A stretch of 64,000 nt of DNA from Dimargaris cristalligena (GCA_027576995.1 JANBQC010000066.1:1-64000), one strand, 5' to 3'; shown: positions 22,209 to 33,726, counted from the first letter of the stretch. Numbers and translations: made by a program. The notes: generated from the letters alone by a model not told the origin.

Positions 22209-23298
22209 ACGGGGTGGACAGGGCTATAAGGTAGACAGAAAGAGAGACTTCCGAACAAGGAAAATATTAACAATATTGGACGAGGGTAGATAGGGTCGAG
22301 GAAAGAGAAGCAGTATAGTGGGTTGGGTGGTTTGGGATATGGTGAGCGTTGGGCATCCTTATATAAACGTCTGCAATGTAAGCCGAAGCGATACATTGGC
22401 ACGTTTGTAGGTATGGCGGACCAGATTTTAGCCGATTCGGCGGAAAATATACACAAGAGTTGGGATGGTAGGCAGGCGACTGTAGGCGAAAAGCTAAAGT
22501 ACCATATAGGATGTAACCCCAAACCAGAGTCGAGCGCCACTATTGGCCTTGAGGCTACATTTTTATACGAGAGGCCTTATAAAATGGTAGTCGGAATACA
22601 ATTGTGCAACATCGTCCGTTTGAGGGAAACTCGATGGGGGTGTAAAGCAGCAGGTCCATTGGATAAATGGGCTTTACAGGGTAGAAATACATTTCTCATC
22701 CATTTCCCATCCGCATTGCACTTTAATTTCTACACCACTGTTTTGAACTTTTCCCCTACGAATCTTTTGCTCGAAAGGGGCTTTGAAGCGGCTGGATAAT
22801 TCTTGGGCCTGGTTATGCCAAGCCAATGACGAAGGTGACTAGTAGGCGGGTATGATGTACTTTTTTCGATTATCCATTACCCGCCCAATACAACTCTAAC
22901 GGCTTGGTCCTTCGTGCTACACAATTATTGTAGATGTAATATGCCAACGAAAGGCGCAAAAGAAAGAGGGGGGACTTTGAACATGCCTAGCCTTTGAGTG
23001 GGCGTCGATATAGCCTACCTTATGTGTAACGCAGCACAGTGGAGCCCATGCCAAATCCATAACAGACCCTATTATAGGACTTCGCTATTTTGACCACCTT
23101 TATTTTTAAAGGGTAAACCATTTGACCGCACCCCATAACGTCTACCTTTCTCTAGCGATGAAGTAGGAATGATACTTAACATATAGAAGATAATAATAAG
23201 CGGATAGGAATGTAGCCATCTAAGGAGCCATATCGGGGTGAGGAAACCATTCACTTTTATGCTGGAGCACTCATCATGATCCCTGTTAATTGACGAAG
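22209..23298. other. Promoter region of F-box gene 2 and spacer
   Basis: Upstream sequence of the minus-strand F-box gene, with a TATA motif at 22358-22365. An opposing 158-codon plus-strand frame (22323-22799) crosses this TATA motif, has no family signature and is probably fortuitous. Confidence 0.45.
22358..22365 (-). promoter_or_regulatory. TATA box
   Basis: TATATAAG on the minus strand, about 150 bp upstream of the ATG at 22208 of the second secreted F-box gene. Confidence 0.4.
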
Positions 23299-23438
23299 TG
23301 GGAGAAGTTCATCCCGGCTGTATAACGGAAAATCCATTAGATGGGGCCAACATTACTGGTTAAAATGGTTATTCTCCCACATACTCTCCCATACACAAAT
23401 CATGTAAAACTTTATACAGCTGGCTTGCATTTCACCCA
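23299..23438 (+). mobile_element. MITE-like element, copy 3
   Basis: A 140-bp element beginning TGGGAGAAGTTCA and ending CATTTCACCCA, with AG on both flanks as a putative 2-bp target duplication. It shares the internal blocks GGCTGTATAACG, ACTGGTTAAAAT and TGTAAAAC with the other copies. Same orientation as copy 1. Confidence 0.7.
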
Positions 23439-24397
23439 AGTGGTCTCGGACCCAGTAGATACCAAGGGAGGAGTAGGCGCTTGTGGTGGCCTGGTCGTGA
23501 GTCCGTTGACAGGGGCGGTACATGGCGGCCCTAGTGGCGCAGTAGCAACATCTGAACCTATTCTCTCTTCAACTCGCCTAGAACTCCCAATTTAAATACT
23601 TTGGGGGGAATGGGCGGTGGCATTGAAGGACAGAGATCAGTCACTCGACATGACTCGGAGTTTCGTCATTTGTGATAATACGCATTCCTAGAAAATTGCA
23701 TGAGTCATGGCACTAATATACCAAACACAACCTATAGCGATTATGGCCAATAACGGTTAACCCATCGAAAGATATCAAGCCATATGAGCCAACGTCAGTA
23801 TGAATCATCAGCAACCCATGATGCCTACATAGTTAAGTAAATAATTACAACACCATACCCAAACAAAGAGAATATAATTGGGCAAAGATTGTAGAGATAC
23901 TAAATCTATAATAGGTTAAGATAAAATTTATTTGACTGGGAGGGCCGTTAAATAGTAGCCAATTTAATGCGTCTAGTTTATACTGGAACAGGTGTATTGC
24001 AAGATAATAAAAACCAAAAGCAGCTTAAAGGGGAAACAAGAGATAAAAAGGCGGGGCAATCGTCTAGCAGTATACCTTTTTTGAGCGGGGTATGTAGTGA
24101 GGAATTTTTATAATCTAACAAACTGACTATTGCTTCTTGAGCAGTTGTTACCAAATTGGGCTTACCAATAGGAGCAATTTTAGATGGTATAGTTAAATTT
24201 AAGGGTATATCGACAATGCGAGATATATATATATCGTGGTCGACTGAGCCCATTTTGTAATAGGCCTAACCTTGGAGGGGCCAACGAACCCCAGTTGACA
24301 CCTGTGGCTGCTCTTGATAAGGTGCCTCGGGGTTACAGCTGGGTTGGCTAGCAACCAGGCCAGCCAGGGGATGGCGGGAGGAATAATAATTAGAAAA
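23439..24397. other. Intergenic, no gene seen
   Basis: AT-rich spacer of ~0.96 kb to the 3' end of the secreted zinc-finger gene. Short open frames only. Confidence 0.5.
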
Positions 24398-25405
24398 TTA
24401 AAATGTTGCCGAAGGAGGAGAAGGAGGGACAACACAGCATTCTTTCTTGTGTGTCTTAAATTGCTTATTGGGATAGTAGCCCTGACATTTATTGCAGGTC
24501 TCTCCTAGGTCGGCTTCGTGCATCTTGTGGTGACCACGTAGGGCCATGGCGGTGGAGATTTGTCGAGTACAAAATTTACAGTCGAGCTTTGCTTGCTTCT
24601 GTTTTTGGGGGGCTCTCTTTTTGCCTTTACGGGAATGGGATGGGGTGGAAGAAGAAGGCGATGGTGGTTGACGATCGCGAGTCTGACCAGTCCGATACGG
24701 CTGTGGGGGTCCACTCCCAGCGATGATGGGCGAGAAGAAGTAGTACGGGCGGGTGCTAGCGGAGGCGGTAGTAGTTGTGGTAGTGGTGGTGGGGTTTGGG
24801 TTTGGGTTCAGGCCCACTGTTGGATTCAATAATGGTACCTGGTTCGAAAAAGGGAAGTCCGCCACTGGACGGTAATTATTCCACTCGTCTGATTGGGGTG
24901 AATAGTGGCGGAACGGCTGGGTCGGTTGTAGGTGATTGTTAGCTGGGGACAGTGATTCGGTTAGAGCCTCCGTGGGGGGGGGCAGAGAAGAGTGACGGGC
25001 CCTTGGGACACCGGGGGGGAATTCGGGGTAGGGTTCGGCGGATATACTACCTCCGCCCGTCGGGTTAGGTTCGTTGAGGAGGGAATTAATTCCCACCACC
25101 CCCTTTTTCGCCTCCGCGTCCCCTTTCGAGATGGTCCAGTCGGTCTCAGGGTGGGAAGGCCAAGTTAACCGTGGTACCGATGATGTCGACGATACCGACG
25201 ACGGCGAAGACCTTTGGCGCTGAGGGAACTCGTTGGCTATGGAGTCTAGGCTCATCGGGTCGACTCGGTAGTCGGAGTCAGTGGGCGGTGGGGGTTCGCG
25301 GTGGTAGGAGGCGCCCCCTTGGGTGGAGATAACCCCAGCAGACGAGCGCGGGATTCCTCCGCCTAGTAGCAGCACCAATAGACCGACTTGGATAGCTAAA
25401 CCCAT
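24398..25405 (-). CDS. Zinc-finger protein with N-terminal signal peptide
   Basis: Single exon, 335 residues from the ATG at 25405. An in-frame ATG seven codons upstream would spoil the short N-region, so the inner one is preferred. Residues 1-24 (MGLAIQVGLLVLLLGGGIPR plus SSAG) form a strong signal peptide. Residues ~30-265 are Pro/Ser/Asn-rich and disordered, with poly-Thr (near 195-205). Then comes a basic patch SRKGKKRAPQKQKQAK, which resembles a nuclear localisation signal. A classical C2H2 finger follows (CKFCTRQISTAMALRGHHKM then H; C-x2-C-x12-H-x3-H), and a C2HC-like finger CNKCQGYYPNKQFKTHKKEC. A secretory leader on a nuclear-type DNA-binding protein is unusual. A secreted host-directed effector is a reasonable hypothesis. 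Alternatively the hydrophobic start could be a mis-called leader. Three kinds of hexamer repeat lie directly upstream. Confidence 0.72.
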   Translation of the reverse strand: MGLAIQVGLLVLLLGGGIPRSSAGVISTQGGASYHREPPPPTDSDYRVDPMSLDSIANEFPQRQRSSPSSVSSTSSVPRLTWPSHPETDWTISKGDAEAKKGVVGINSLLNEPNPTGGGSISAEPYPEFPPGVPRARHSSLPPPTEALTESLSPANNHLQPTQPFRHYSPQSDEWNNYRPVADFPFSNQVPLLNPTVGLNPNPNPTTTTTTTTASASTRPYYFFSPIIAGSGPPQPYRTGQTRDRQPPSPSSSTPSHSRKGKKRAPQKQKQAKLDCKFCTRQISTAMALRGHHKMHEADLGETCNKCQGYYPNKQFKTHKKECCVVPPSPPSATF

Positions 25406-25432
25406 TCTGATGTATATAAAACACAAGACCGA

Positions 25433-25528
25433 GGCAGTGGCAGTGGCAGTGGCAGTTGTAAAATAGGTATAGGTATAGGTATAGATATAGATATAGATAT
25501 AGATATAGATATAGATATAGATATAGAT
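25433..25528. repeat. Adjacent hexanucleotide repeat arrays
   Basis: Three abutting six-base arrays: GGCAGT repeated about four times, then ATAGGT about three times, then ATAGAT about nine times. They sit 30-120 bp upstream of the start codon of the secreted zinc-finger gene, probably in its leader or core promoter. Unit length is six throughout although the sequence changes. Confidence 0.85.
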
Positions 25529-25625
25529 TTGCTAAATAAAAGTATCTAACAATGAAAGAAGAGCGTTTAATTCTAAAGTCAGCAAGAACAACGAGGAGAG
25601 GTAGACGGGCATCTCGTTGCACCGG

Positions 25626-25633
25626 TATTTATA
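25626..25633 (-). promoter_or_regulatory. TATA box
   Basis: TATAAATA on the minus strand about 220 bp upstream of the zinc-finger gene start. It would place the hexamer arrays inside the 5' leader. Confidence 0.35.
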
Positions 25634-26033
25634 AAAGCTGTTTGGCCTAGTGGTTTGGTATTACCTTGGCAGAAGGGAGGAAGGATGCGCGACATCAACA
25701 ACCTATGTTAATTTATTTACATACCGGTTGGGCTACACGAGCATTTGTCGCCTCCATTTTTTACTCTACGACCATACCCCTCCTCTTCTTTTGAGTACTC
25801 TAATCGGCCCTAGAATCGATGTTAGAAGACCCGGTCGCACGGCCTACCATTGTGCATCCATCGTCTAACCAACTGCTCCACTGATACCATGCAAATGCGG
25901 AAACCGGACGAGTTGGCCCCGTGGCGGCCACTCCCAAGACAATAACCAAATATACCTACCGTTGAAAACACCCCGCATAGGGGAAAGGTGTGTTATCATT
26001 GTCACATCCCAAAGGCCTCAATCGATCTATAAA

Positions 26034-26285
26034 ATGGGAAAGCCCGGCGCCCTTCTTGTCGGTGTGCTCATCCATCTATCGAAGGCGAGTCTCCCCCCCT
26101 TTTCAACGTACCACCCCGTTAACCACTCGCAGTTCAGGTTGACACTAAACCCTGCTATTGATGGCATCCCGCCGCCCTGCAATTGGCAAGCAGCTACCGC
26201 CCCTGTTAGCCGACTAAAGAACAAGAGATATACGTTAGGTTTCTTACACGCAACACCCCGAACTCTTCATGTCTCAATAAAATAG
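26034..26285 (+). CDS. Possible small secreted peptide (weak)
   Basis: An ATG frame of 83 codons whose start, MGKPGALLVGVLIHLSKA, resembles a signal peptide. The rest is unremarkable and has only a single Cys. It could be a small secreted protein, a decayed first exon, or chance. Codon use is not clearly coding. Confidence 0.2.
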   Translation: MGKPGALLVGVLIHLSKASLPPFSTYHPVNHSQFRLTLNPAIDGIPPPCNWQAATAPVSRLKNKRYTLGFLHATPRTLHVSIK

Positions 26286-26351
26286 GCATTATATTCTTGG
26301 AAAGCCACCATTTGGCGGTATAGATACTTGGCCCTCCTCCTCGGCCTATGT

Positions 26352-26360
26352 ATGACTCAT
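26352..26360. promoter_or_regulatory. Gcn4-type site upstream of HIS7
   Basis: ATGACTCAT, the perfect palindromic consensus for Gcn4/CPC1-family bZIP activators, 606 bp upstream of the HIS7 start. Histidine genes are classical targets of this general amino-acid control. Distance is long but possible. Confidence 0.35.
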
Positions 26361-26965
26361 TCAACGCCATTGGTGGGCCTCATATCAAGCAGCTTAAACC
26401 GCTCTACCAATGGCCAAGTTGCTGTAGGGCTAATGCTTTTTGGCTCCTTCCCCTGGATTATTTTCTATAGTGCCTGGTTTGGGCTTTGCACCCTCCCCTC
26501 CCCTGAGCTCTAAAGGTCTCGTCGAATTACAGGGGCTGTCTCTCCACACACTCCACCACTACAGCGCACACAGCCCCCGGTCTATGAATAACTATTACTA
26601 TAGGCTACTGCCGCCCCACCACAGCTTCGAAAAATCCCCCAAGCAGCACAGTATATTTGACGGTGGTTTCGTGACTAACATAGCCAACCAACCGCCGGCC
26701 CCTCTCTCCTTTTATATAATATATACTCCTCTTTGGTTGGCCGCCGAAACTTGTGTCCAGCTGCTCTCTCCTCGGCTCATTACCTACTTATATACCCCCA
26801 TTAAGGAGTCCGCACTATACTCTATATTTTTATTATTATACACAATCCCGCTTTTCGTTACATTCGAAGATCACGCACCACGTAGTCCTTGTGTGACAGG
26901 CGAATCCTCTCTAGCTTCTCCCCTTCGCACCTTTCCCTTTTCCCCCGGAATATCCCCGTTACAGA

Positions 26966-29112
26966 ATGAGCAGCAGTAGCTCTTCGGACGTTTACTTGCT
27001 CGACTACGGCGCGGGTAATGTCCGTAGCCTGGTGAATGCCGTGCACCAATTGGGCTATACCCTGAAGACGATTGAAGCCCCCGAGGATATCCTCAAGGCC
27101 CAGGTAGGTGCCCTCTTTCCTCCTCGACTGTTTATATGATTAGTGACTGTGTCGGCCAATGGTGATTTCTTTAGACCCTATTAAACAGAGCCCATAAGCG
27201 ATTGCGGAAGTTGTTTGAGGCAGTGGCATGGGGTAGGGTCTGACCAATCAGCTGCTCATTACATAAACTGCATTCGCCCGAGGTATAACCAACCAGGGGT
27301 TAATGCTCTTCTGACTCTTTAAAAAACCCTGCATCGAGAAGGATATCCCGAAAGAGCGCTGTTTATCGTGTTTTGCAAGTAGATCAATCTAAACATATAC
27401 ATAGATATATATATATATATGTGTCCATCTACCTCGTCTGCCCCCCGATCCTTTAGAAAATCCTATTCCCTGGTGTGGGAGCCTTTGGCCATGCCATGAG
27501 CTCTCTGAAGTCCAAGGGGTACGTGGAACCACTCAAGGAGTATCTCCGCAGTGGCCGTCCCTTCATGGGTATTTGCGTGGGTATGCAAGCCCTATTCGAA
27601 GGGTCCGACGAAACCCCCGATGTACCCGGATTAGGCGTCCTACCTGGCACAGTGCGTCAGTTCCGCAATGACACCAAGACCGTACCGCACATGGGTTGGA
27701 ACCTCGCGCAAGTGGCGCGGGATTACCCCCCGACCGCTTCGGGTTCCGCTGGCACGGTCGAGCTCACTTTGGCCCAAACCGTGGGTATCGAGGATGAACG
27801 CCAACCCGTCTATTTCGTGCACTCGTACGCCGTACCCTACACCCCCCGCCAGCGTCCCTGGGCCATGACCGTGACCCAGTACGGGGACGAACAGTTCGTC
27901 AGTTCCGTACAGCGTGGGGCCATCTTTGGTACCCAATTCCACCCCGAAAAGAGTGGGGCCGCGGGTCTGGCCATGATCAAGGCCTTCTTGGCCGCGCCCC
28001 TACCGACTGCACTCAAGAACCCGTTTGACCTCGAACTGGAACAAACCTATTGGTCTAAGGTGACCATTCCGCGCGACATGCCGTTGCTGCCCCAGGACGG
28101 ATTCACGACGCGCATCATCGCGTGTTTGGATGTCCGTAGTAATGACAATGGCGATTTGGTGGTGACCAAAGGGGATCAGTACGACGTGCGGGAGCGGGCG
28201 GATGAAGCGGGGGCGGGGGAGGTGCGAAACTTGGGTAAACCGGTGGAACTGGCCGAACGGTACTACCACGACGGCGCGGATGAAATTTCGTTCCTGAACA
28301 TCACCAGTTTCCGTAACGTACCCATGCACGACCTACCGATGTTGGAAGTGCTCAAACAGGCCTCGCGCAGTATCTTCGTGCCCCTCACGGTGGGTGGCGG
28401 GATCCGCAACGTCACCGACCCCGACGGCCGGAAGTTCTCCGCTCTCGAAGTGGCGGGCGAGTATTTCCGGTCGGGGGCGGACAAGGTGTCCATCGGTAGC
28501 GATGCCGTCTACGCAGCCGAAACCTATTGGGCGAACGTGGCCGCGGGCCAACCGGAAAAGACGGGCCAAACGGCGATTGAACGGATCGCGCAGGCGTACG
28601 GTGCCCAAGCGGTGGTGGTTTCGGTGGACCCCCGCCGGATTTATGTGGCGGACCCGGACGACCGGGCGGCCTATAATGACCACCACCTCATCACCACACG
28701 GTTCCCGGGACCCCAGGGGGAAACCCACTGCTGGTACCAATGCACGGTCAAGGGCGGTCGGGAAGGCCGGGACCTGGATGTAATCCAACTCGTCGTGGCC
28801 TGCCAGAATTTAGGGGCCGGGGAAATTCTGCTCAATTGCATGGACCGCGATGGTACCAACTCCGGTTACGATTTGGAACTCATCCGGGCGGTTAAAGCCG
28901 CCGTATCCATCCCTGTCATTGCGTCCAGCGGGGCGGGAACCCCTGAACATTTCGCGGAAGTCATCCGGGAAACTGGAGTGGAGGCGACCTTGGCCGCGGG
29001 CATCTTCCATCGTCAGGAAGTGCCTATTCCCGTTGTGAAACACTACCTGACGGAACGGAAATTCCCCATCCGGGAAACTAGCGCCCCTGTAGTAGGTGGC
29101 AGTACTTTCTAA
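26966..29112 (+). CDS. HIS7: Imidazole glycerol phosphate synthase (HisH-HisF fusion)
   Basis: Two exons, 26966-27103 and 27457-29112, encode 597 residues. The donor CAG|GTAGGT and acceptor CTTTAG are phase 0 and restore KILFPGVGAFGHAM. The protein makes imidazole glycerol phosphate plus AICAR from PRFAR and glutamine, step 5 of histidine synthesis in the cytosol. The N-terminal glutaminase starts with DYGAGNVRSL; Cys86 in GICVGMQ is the nucleophile and His208/Glu210 in FHPEKSG complete the triad. The C-terminal cyclase barrel begins near residue 225 with TRIIACLDVR and carries LTVGGGIRNV, ADKVSIGSDAV and the closing VIASSGAG phosphate loop. All key residues are present, and length is slightly above the ~550 of yeast His7. 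The 353-bp intron contains an AT dinucleotide run near 27405-27421. A Gcn4-type site lies upstream. Confidence 0.97.
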
Positions 29113-31566
29113 TGGCCTGTTTTATATATATATATATATATATATATCATTTCATTGATAGGATCATGCGAATGTCACATCGATGTAGATTGTGGAGGGA
29201 GGTGGGTATGGATCGACCACCACATCCTTCTCTTTCGCATCCGCATTCTCAATTATCCTCCTCCACCCCACTCTTCAGGCTCGAACCCAGTCCTCCCGCA
29301 CTTAGGTGTGACAATACACGCATCCCCACTTGATTAAAAACCTCCACCGTATCATTTTTTTAACAGTATGCTTTATTTGCTTTAGCCACCCATTTACACC
29401 ATTTTGATGGAGATACTCTTCAATCCACATTCGTCAAGAACTTAAGAATAACCAGGGAAAACGGGGCGGTAATACCCCTGATTCATCCAAGTAAAGAAAA
29501 TAACTATTTCGAAACGCCATTTTACCATCTATAGGCAACTGGAGGAGGGAGAGGGTGTCTGCCTAGTAGGGGTGGACATTCGTGAAGATGCCCAATGGAT
29601 TGGCTCATGGCAAAGTTGGGGTATCATGAAGTAACTGGGAAGTGTTTTTTCAGCAGTCCGGGTTCTTTCGGGGAGTGCAGTTTAGTGTACTGTAGTGTAG
29701 TGTTCCATCAGGCAAAAAAGTGCCGACCATGACTGAATACAATTTCCCAAAGCGCAGTGAGACGGGAGATGAAAAAATAACAGTCACATTTCGGGACATT
29801 TGTCCATTTGGGATGGACGCCTCCTCTATTGCTTTCTTTAGGGCTATCCGGGAATATCCCCCCCACCAACGCCATCCTTTACGGCGACTGGAATGCTTTG
29901 ATGTAATTGTATTATGGTGGTGGTCTAGCTGTTTGAGGAATTGTTTGGAGACGAGTGGCAAAAACCCCGCGGGAGGGGATAACCATCCGGCACACTCCGT
30001 ATACTTTGGAAGCATCCATGCCAAACTGTGAAGAATCCGAGTGGATTTATATTATATTATATTATTTTATTTTATTTGGGAGGCGGGTGCAATAGAAAAC
30101 ACTGACCTAAACCGAGGGAATAAAACAAGACGACAAACAACCCCGCGCGATACCAGAGGTAGGAAATAGGTTTTCGGTGGAGGTGGGGGGGGGGTCCCAC
30201 TGAAAGCAGAGGGGTGCTAAAGAACACCTGGCCTGAGACAAATGCCCAGTGACTTTCCCAGGCGGACTGTATAGCCAACTGCGCAAGAGAGGGGGCAGTC
30301 CATCCCTTTTGCCTACCTAACCACCTGTAGTTTCATGTGCCTATTGATCAGGTAAGGCAGTAGGTACGCTCACTGGAGGTCCGCGCGCAAATCCTGGGTG
30401 AGTATGGGAGCGGCCAGATATTTTGCGTTTCATGTAATATATATATATATATAGAATACGATGGGTTGTAGTTGGTGTTGATTGAACAGCGGAATAACAA
30501 TCGATGTTGGTGGAAAATTGACGATCCGAAACTTCCCATCCACATGAGGTTGCGCTGAACGATAAATCATTTTTATAGATAGGGTTCATGTGGTTTATGG
30601 TCAGAATAAGCTTTTCATCCGACTATGTGACTTGGGTTTTGGTTGATCCATCGCCCCAACAACTGTTTATTTTTATAGACCCTGGTTGGTCTGGAGAATT
30701 AGGAAGAACCATCACCATGTTTGACCATAAACAGCAACAAGAAGTCAAATGGACTAATGGGGAAGTCGGGCGGGGGAACCTTTGTATGGGTTAACAGTAG
30801 AGTCCAATGGTACCGCACCTGAATTAAAGCATCAATGAAACCATACAGATGGAAATCTAGGTATATTCTATAGTAGGCCCCCACAGTGAGAGTGGTGAAA
30901 TCTGGGCAGTCTAGTTCCCCAAAGCACCTTCCTCTCCGTTGGCTGACATTAAAGTCGGGGGATTGAGAGGGGCAGATATCCACTCAGCGGCCAAGTTGGA
31001 GGAAGGGAAGTGAGTCCGTACATAAAGCACCGCTTTGCAGCAATGGCTACTGGATTTTGCCGAAGTTGAGACCGCCCCGCCTGAAAAGACCGCATTGGGC
31101 AGATTTGTAATACCTTGTACGACCCTCCAGGTACCCCGCGTTCGGTCGAAAATTGCGCCATTTGGGTTGCACTGAGTTTTGCCAAAAAGCAAAGGAGAGG
31201 AGGGTAAATATTGCCGTAGGTGGTCTGGGGACATGGTGCCGTGTCCAGGGAGGAATAGAGCTACAGTAGGTATTGCTTGCTACACCTTGCCTTGAATCCC
31301 CCGAATTAGACACAGGAGGTGATGTATGCCACACCCTTGGTACTTCCGTGCTATACTACTACTCGACTGCAGCCCATGCCTCTATACACTGGGCTCGATC
31401 CCCGGAAAATGACTCAAAATAACCATCAACTCCGTTTACCGGATCAAGCTTAGACTACAGTGGTGGTTTCAAATAGATCCGTATGTATTTTGTTATGCCT
31501 GCCATTCCGACATGGCCCGAACACTCCAAAATCTACTAAAAAGGCATTGGTCACCGAAGTAGTTTA
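29113..31566. other. Intergenic, no supported gene
   Basis: About 2.45 kb starting with a (TA)n run just after the HIS7 stop (29123-29147). A 101-codon frame (29729-30031, +) and several minus-strand frames (30.3-31.3 kb) are present but lack motifs, starts with good context, or codon bias. They may be decayed genes. Confidence 0.45.
29123..29147. repeat. (TA)n microsatellite
   Basis: About 12 TA units ten bases after the HIS7 stop codon, likely in its 3' untranslated region. Confidence 0.85.
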
Positions 31567-31953
31567 ATGCTGGGAAACCGCAGCCTAAAAACCAAAACGG
31601 ACCAACTGTCCTTTCGGATATTCGTGATTGATTTCCCTTTTACCAATACGGACCAGGCTGGCTCACCCGCACAATCTATACATATTATATATGGGCCCAT
31701 TTTTACCACTCCCTTTGCACGTTGCCGTTGGGTTCCACAAAAGGGAAGTCGACGGGCCAAATTAGGGCAAAGGGATCAAGAAACTCGCATCATCAATGGC
31801 ATCGGCACTCATGTCCTGGCTGTGCCTCCCCAAGTGATGCAGCAGTACCATGGGGGCTGGATTGCCGGCGATGTCAAAGAGGTACGTGACGACGGTGGGG
31901 CCTTCCTTCCTCCTGTGATCCAGTCGGTTCGGCTGTATCTGCTGGGATCATAG
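31567..31953 (+). CDS. Hypothetical protein, 128 residues (doubtful)
   Basis: A single ATG frame. The C-terminal half (from RRAKLGQRDQETRIINGIG through a GGWIAGDVKEV segment to the LYLLGS end) reads like real protein; the N-terminal half does not. There is no signal peptide and no recognised family. It may be the last exon of a gene whose earlier exons I cannot place, or a relic. Confidence 0.3.
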   Translation: MLGNRSLKTKTDQLSFRIFVIDFPFTNTDQAGSPAQSIHIIYGPIFTTPFARCRWVPQKGSRRAKLGQRDQETRIINGIGTHVLAVPPQVMQQYHGGWIAGDVKEVRDDGGAFLPPVIQSVRLYLLGS

Positions 31954-32338
31954 TTGACCGACTCGCTCCAAAGGGCAAATGATGAGTGCACCGCCCCAAC
32001 GAATCAATTGTCGGTAGGTGAGTCATGTGTCATGGGATAAGGGGAAAAATCGGCCAGCCCAATGCAACAGCAACTAACAATCTGCGCCAAAAGGCCGGAT
32101 GCACAGGCTAAGTAATAAATTATAATAGAGTATAGAATAGAATAGCGTAGGAGTCATTTTCTCTGATATCTTCTTGGGTTGCATGGCAGTCAACTCCTCG
32201 GAAATGTATATATATATATACTGCGGGGGGTTCCACCTCACCTCACCGTCCAACCAGGATCTCGACGTTTCACTCCATTTCATCCCAACCACCACTTTGC
32301 TTGGTTTTAGATTGCGCCATACACATTACATTCCCTAA

Positions 32339-32369
<31 letters not shown>

Positions 32370-33726
32370 TCCTATTACTGTCGGCTTTTCCTCCTAGTCG
32401 CCCTTCCTGCCACTGGTCCGTAGAGACCTCGCATGCACCATCCCATTGGCTCAGTGGGCTAATGGTAAATTTCCACCTATCCCCCCAAACCACAGGCACC
32501 TTCCCTAAAGTAAGCATTTGCGTACTAATTACCCGTCATACATGGCATGCCCCCCTTGGCGGACTTCGCGCAACAAACAGCACAGATGGCGGGGGCGCCG
32601 TGATACTCTCTCTTCTCTACTTACATGTGCCAGGTGCAGAAATAGATTAATGGATGGACCATCCCCATTAATCTCACCCAGAGAATACATTTCTTACCTT
32701 TCCGTTTAATCACTTGCTGCGTTTCCCCCAATGGGTAATAATAACAGCACATCTCTAATTGATAAAATATATATATTTCATACCACCGGCATCTCTCCTT
32801 AAATAATTCCACCTGTGGTGCGGGAATCCAACAACCACTCATTGCCCATTAGGCCCAATATTTCTGCCCGGTATTCTCCCTCTTTCTCTTTCTCACTCTC
32901 CAAGCCTGTCACTGGATGCCTTTTGACTTGAGCCGTGGTTTGTTCCCCTCCGTACTACTCGGCCAGCCATTCACCTGTTATATTTTCGTCAGCCGTTGTT
33001 CCTCTCTCCTATTAGCGTCTTCTTCGTCTCGAGACCCTCCCCCATTAACCCACCCACCCGCACCCAACAAAACGGTCGGTCCGCCCATTCTTTCGCATTC
33101 GCCCTCCTCCTCCTCATTCCCTCTTTTTCCCCATTCGTGTCACTGTCTCATTCACCTACCTACCTAATCGATCTCAGGACCCTGTGACACTGACCCTCTC
33201 TCTTTTTCTTAATTTCCTTCTTTGACAACCAGCCCTTCTTCACCAGCGTTTTACCTACACCCGTCCCAATCTAGCTAGGCCCGTGCCACGCCACACTTGC
33301 TAGTAGAGGATTTCTTCCCCTGCTGCCCAAGCAAAAACCACATCAGCCTGCAGCAGTGTGTACTCGGCCAGCTTTTTGCTTGATTCTCCACGCATTCACT
33401 GAGTGTATGCATTCGTATTTGTTGATCCTCGGCTTTTAAGCTTACTTACTACCCTTATTATTTATCGCCAAATCCGATGATTTTATTCCCAGGATTCACC
33501 ACTGCCGTTCCAATTATTCTTGCGTAGCCATTTCGTATTTATTGATTCATTTTTGACTCGACAATTCCGCTCGTTTCTACTGTCTATTTCTCTCAGTAGC
33601 ATACTATATACCGATACACACATACCCGCCCATTCGGCGAGTCTGCCGTATACACTACCCTCGGTTCACCCGCCTACATACTCCACACCATATACCACCT
33701 ACCTTTACAGTCCCACCACCACCACC
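31954..33726. other. Promoter region of the dioxygenase gene and spacer
   Basis: A spacer with an (ATT)n microsatellite (32338-32365), then from ~32.9 kb increasingly pyrimidine-rich sequence that probably includes the promoter and leader of the dioxygenase. In-frame sequence upstream of 33727 has no ATG. Confidence 0.45.
32338..32365. repeat. (ATT)n microsatellite
   Basis: About nine ATT triplets in intergenic sequence. Confidence 0.85.

Larger units (their letters stand above)
25406..26965. other. Divergent promoter region between zinc-finger gene and HIS7
   Basis: A 1.56-kb spacer with hexamer repeats (25433-25528), a minus-strand TATA (25626), a weak small secreted-peptide frame (26034-26285) and a Gcn4-type site (26352). 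The last ~400 bp before HIS7 is pyrimidine-rich. Confidence 0.5.

Noticed and set aside
22323..22799. 158-codon plus-strand frame upstream of F-box gene 2
   Set aside because: It lies across the TATA motif and promoter of the opposite gene and shows no family features or coding bias.
25800..25895. tRNA-like sequence on the minus strand (GCAGTTGGTTAG resembling box A)
   Set aside because: No cloverleaf can be folded: the D stem does not pair, there is no proper T arm with a TTCGA loop at the right distance, and the acceptor ends do not match.
31385..31408. T-arm-like hairpin CTGGGCTCGATCCCCGG
   Set aside because: The stem pairs well but there is no matching acceptor stem, D arm or anticodon arm on either strand.
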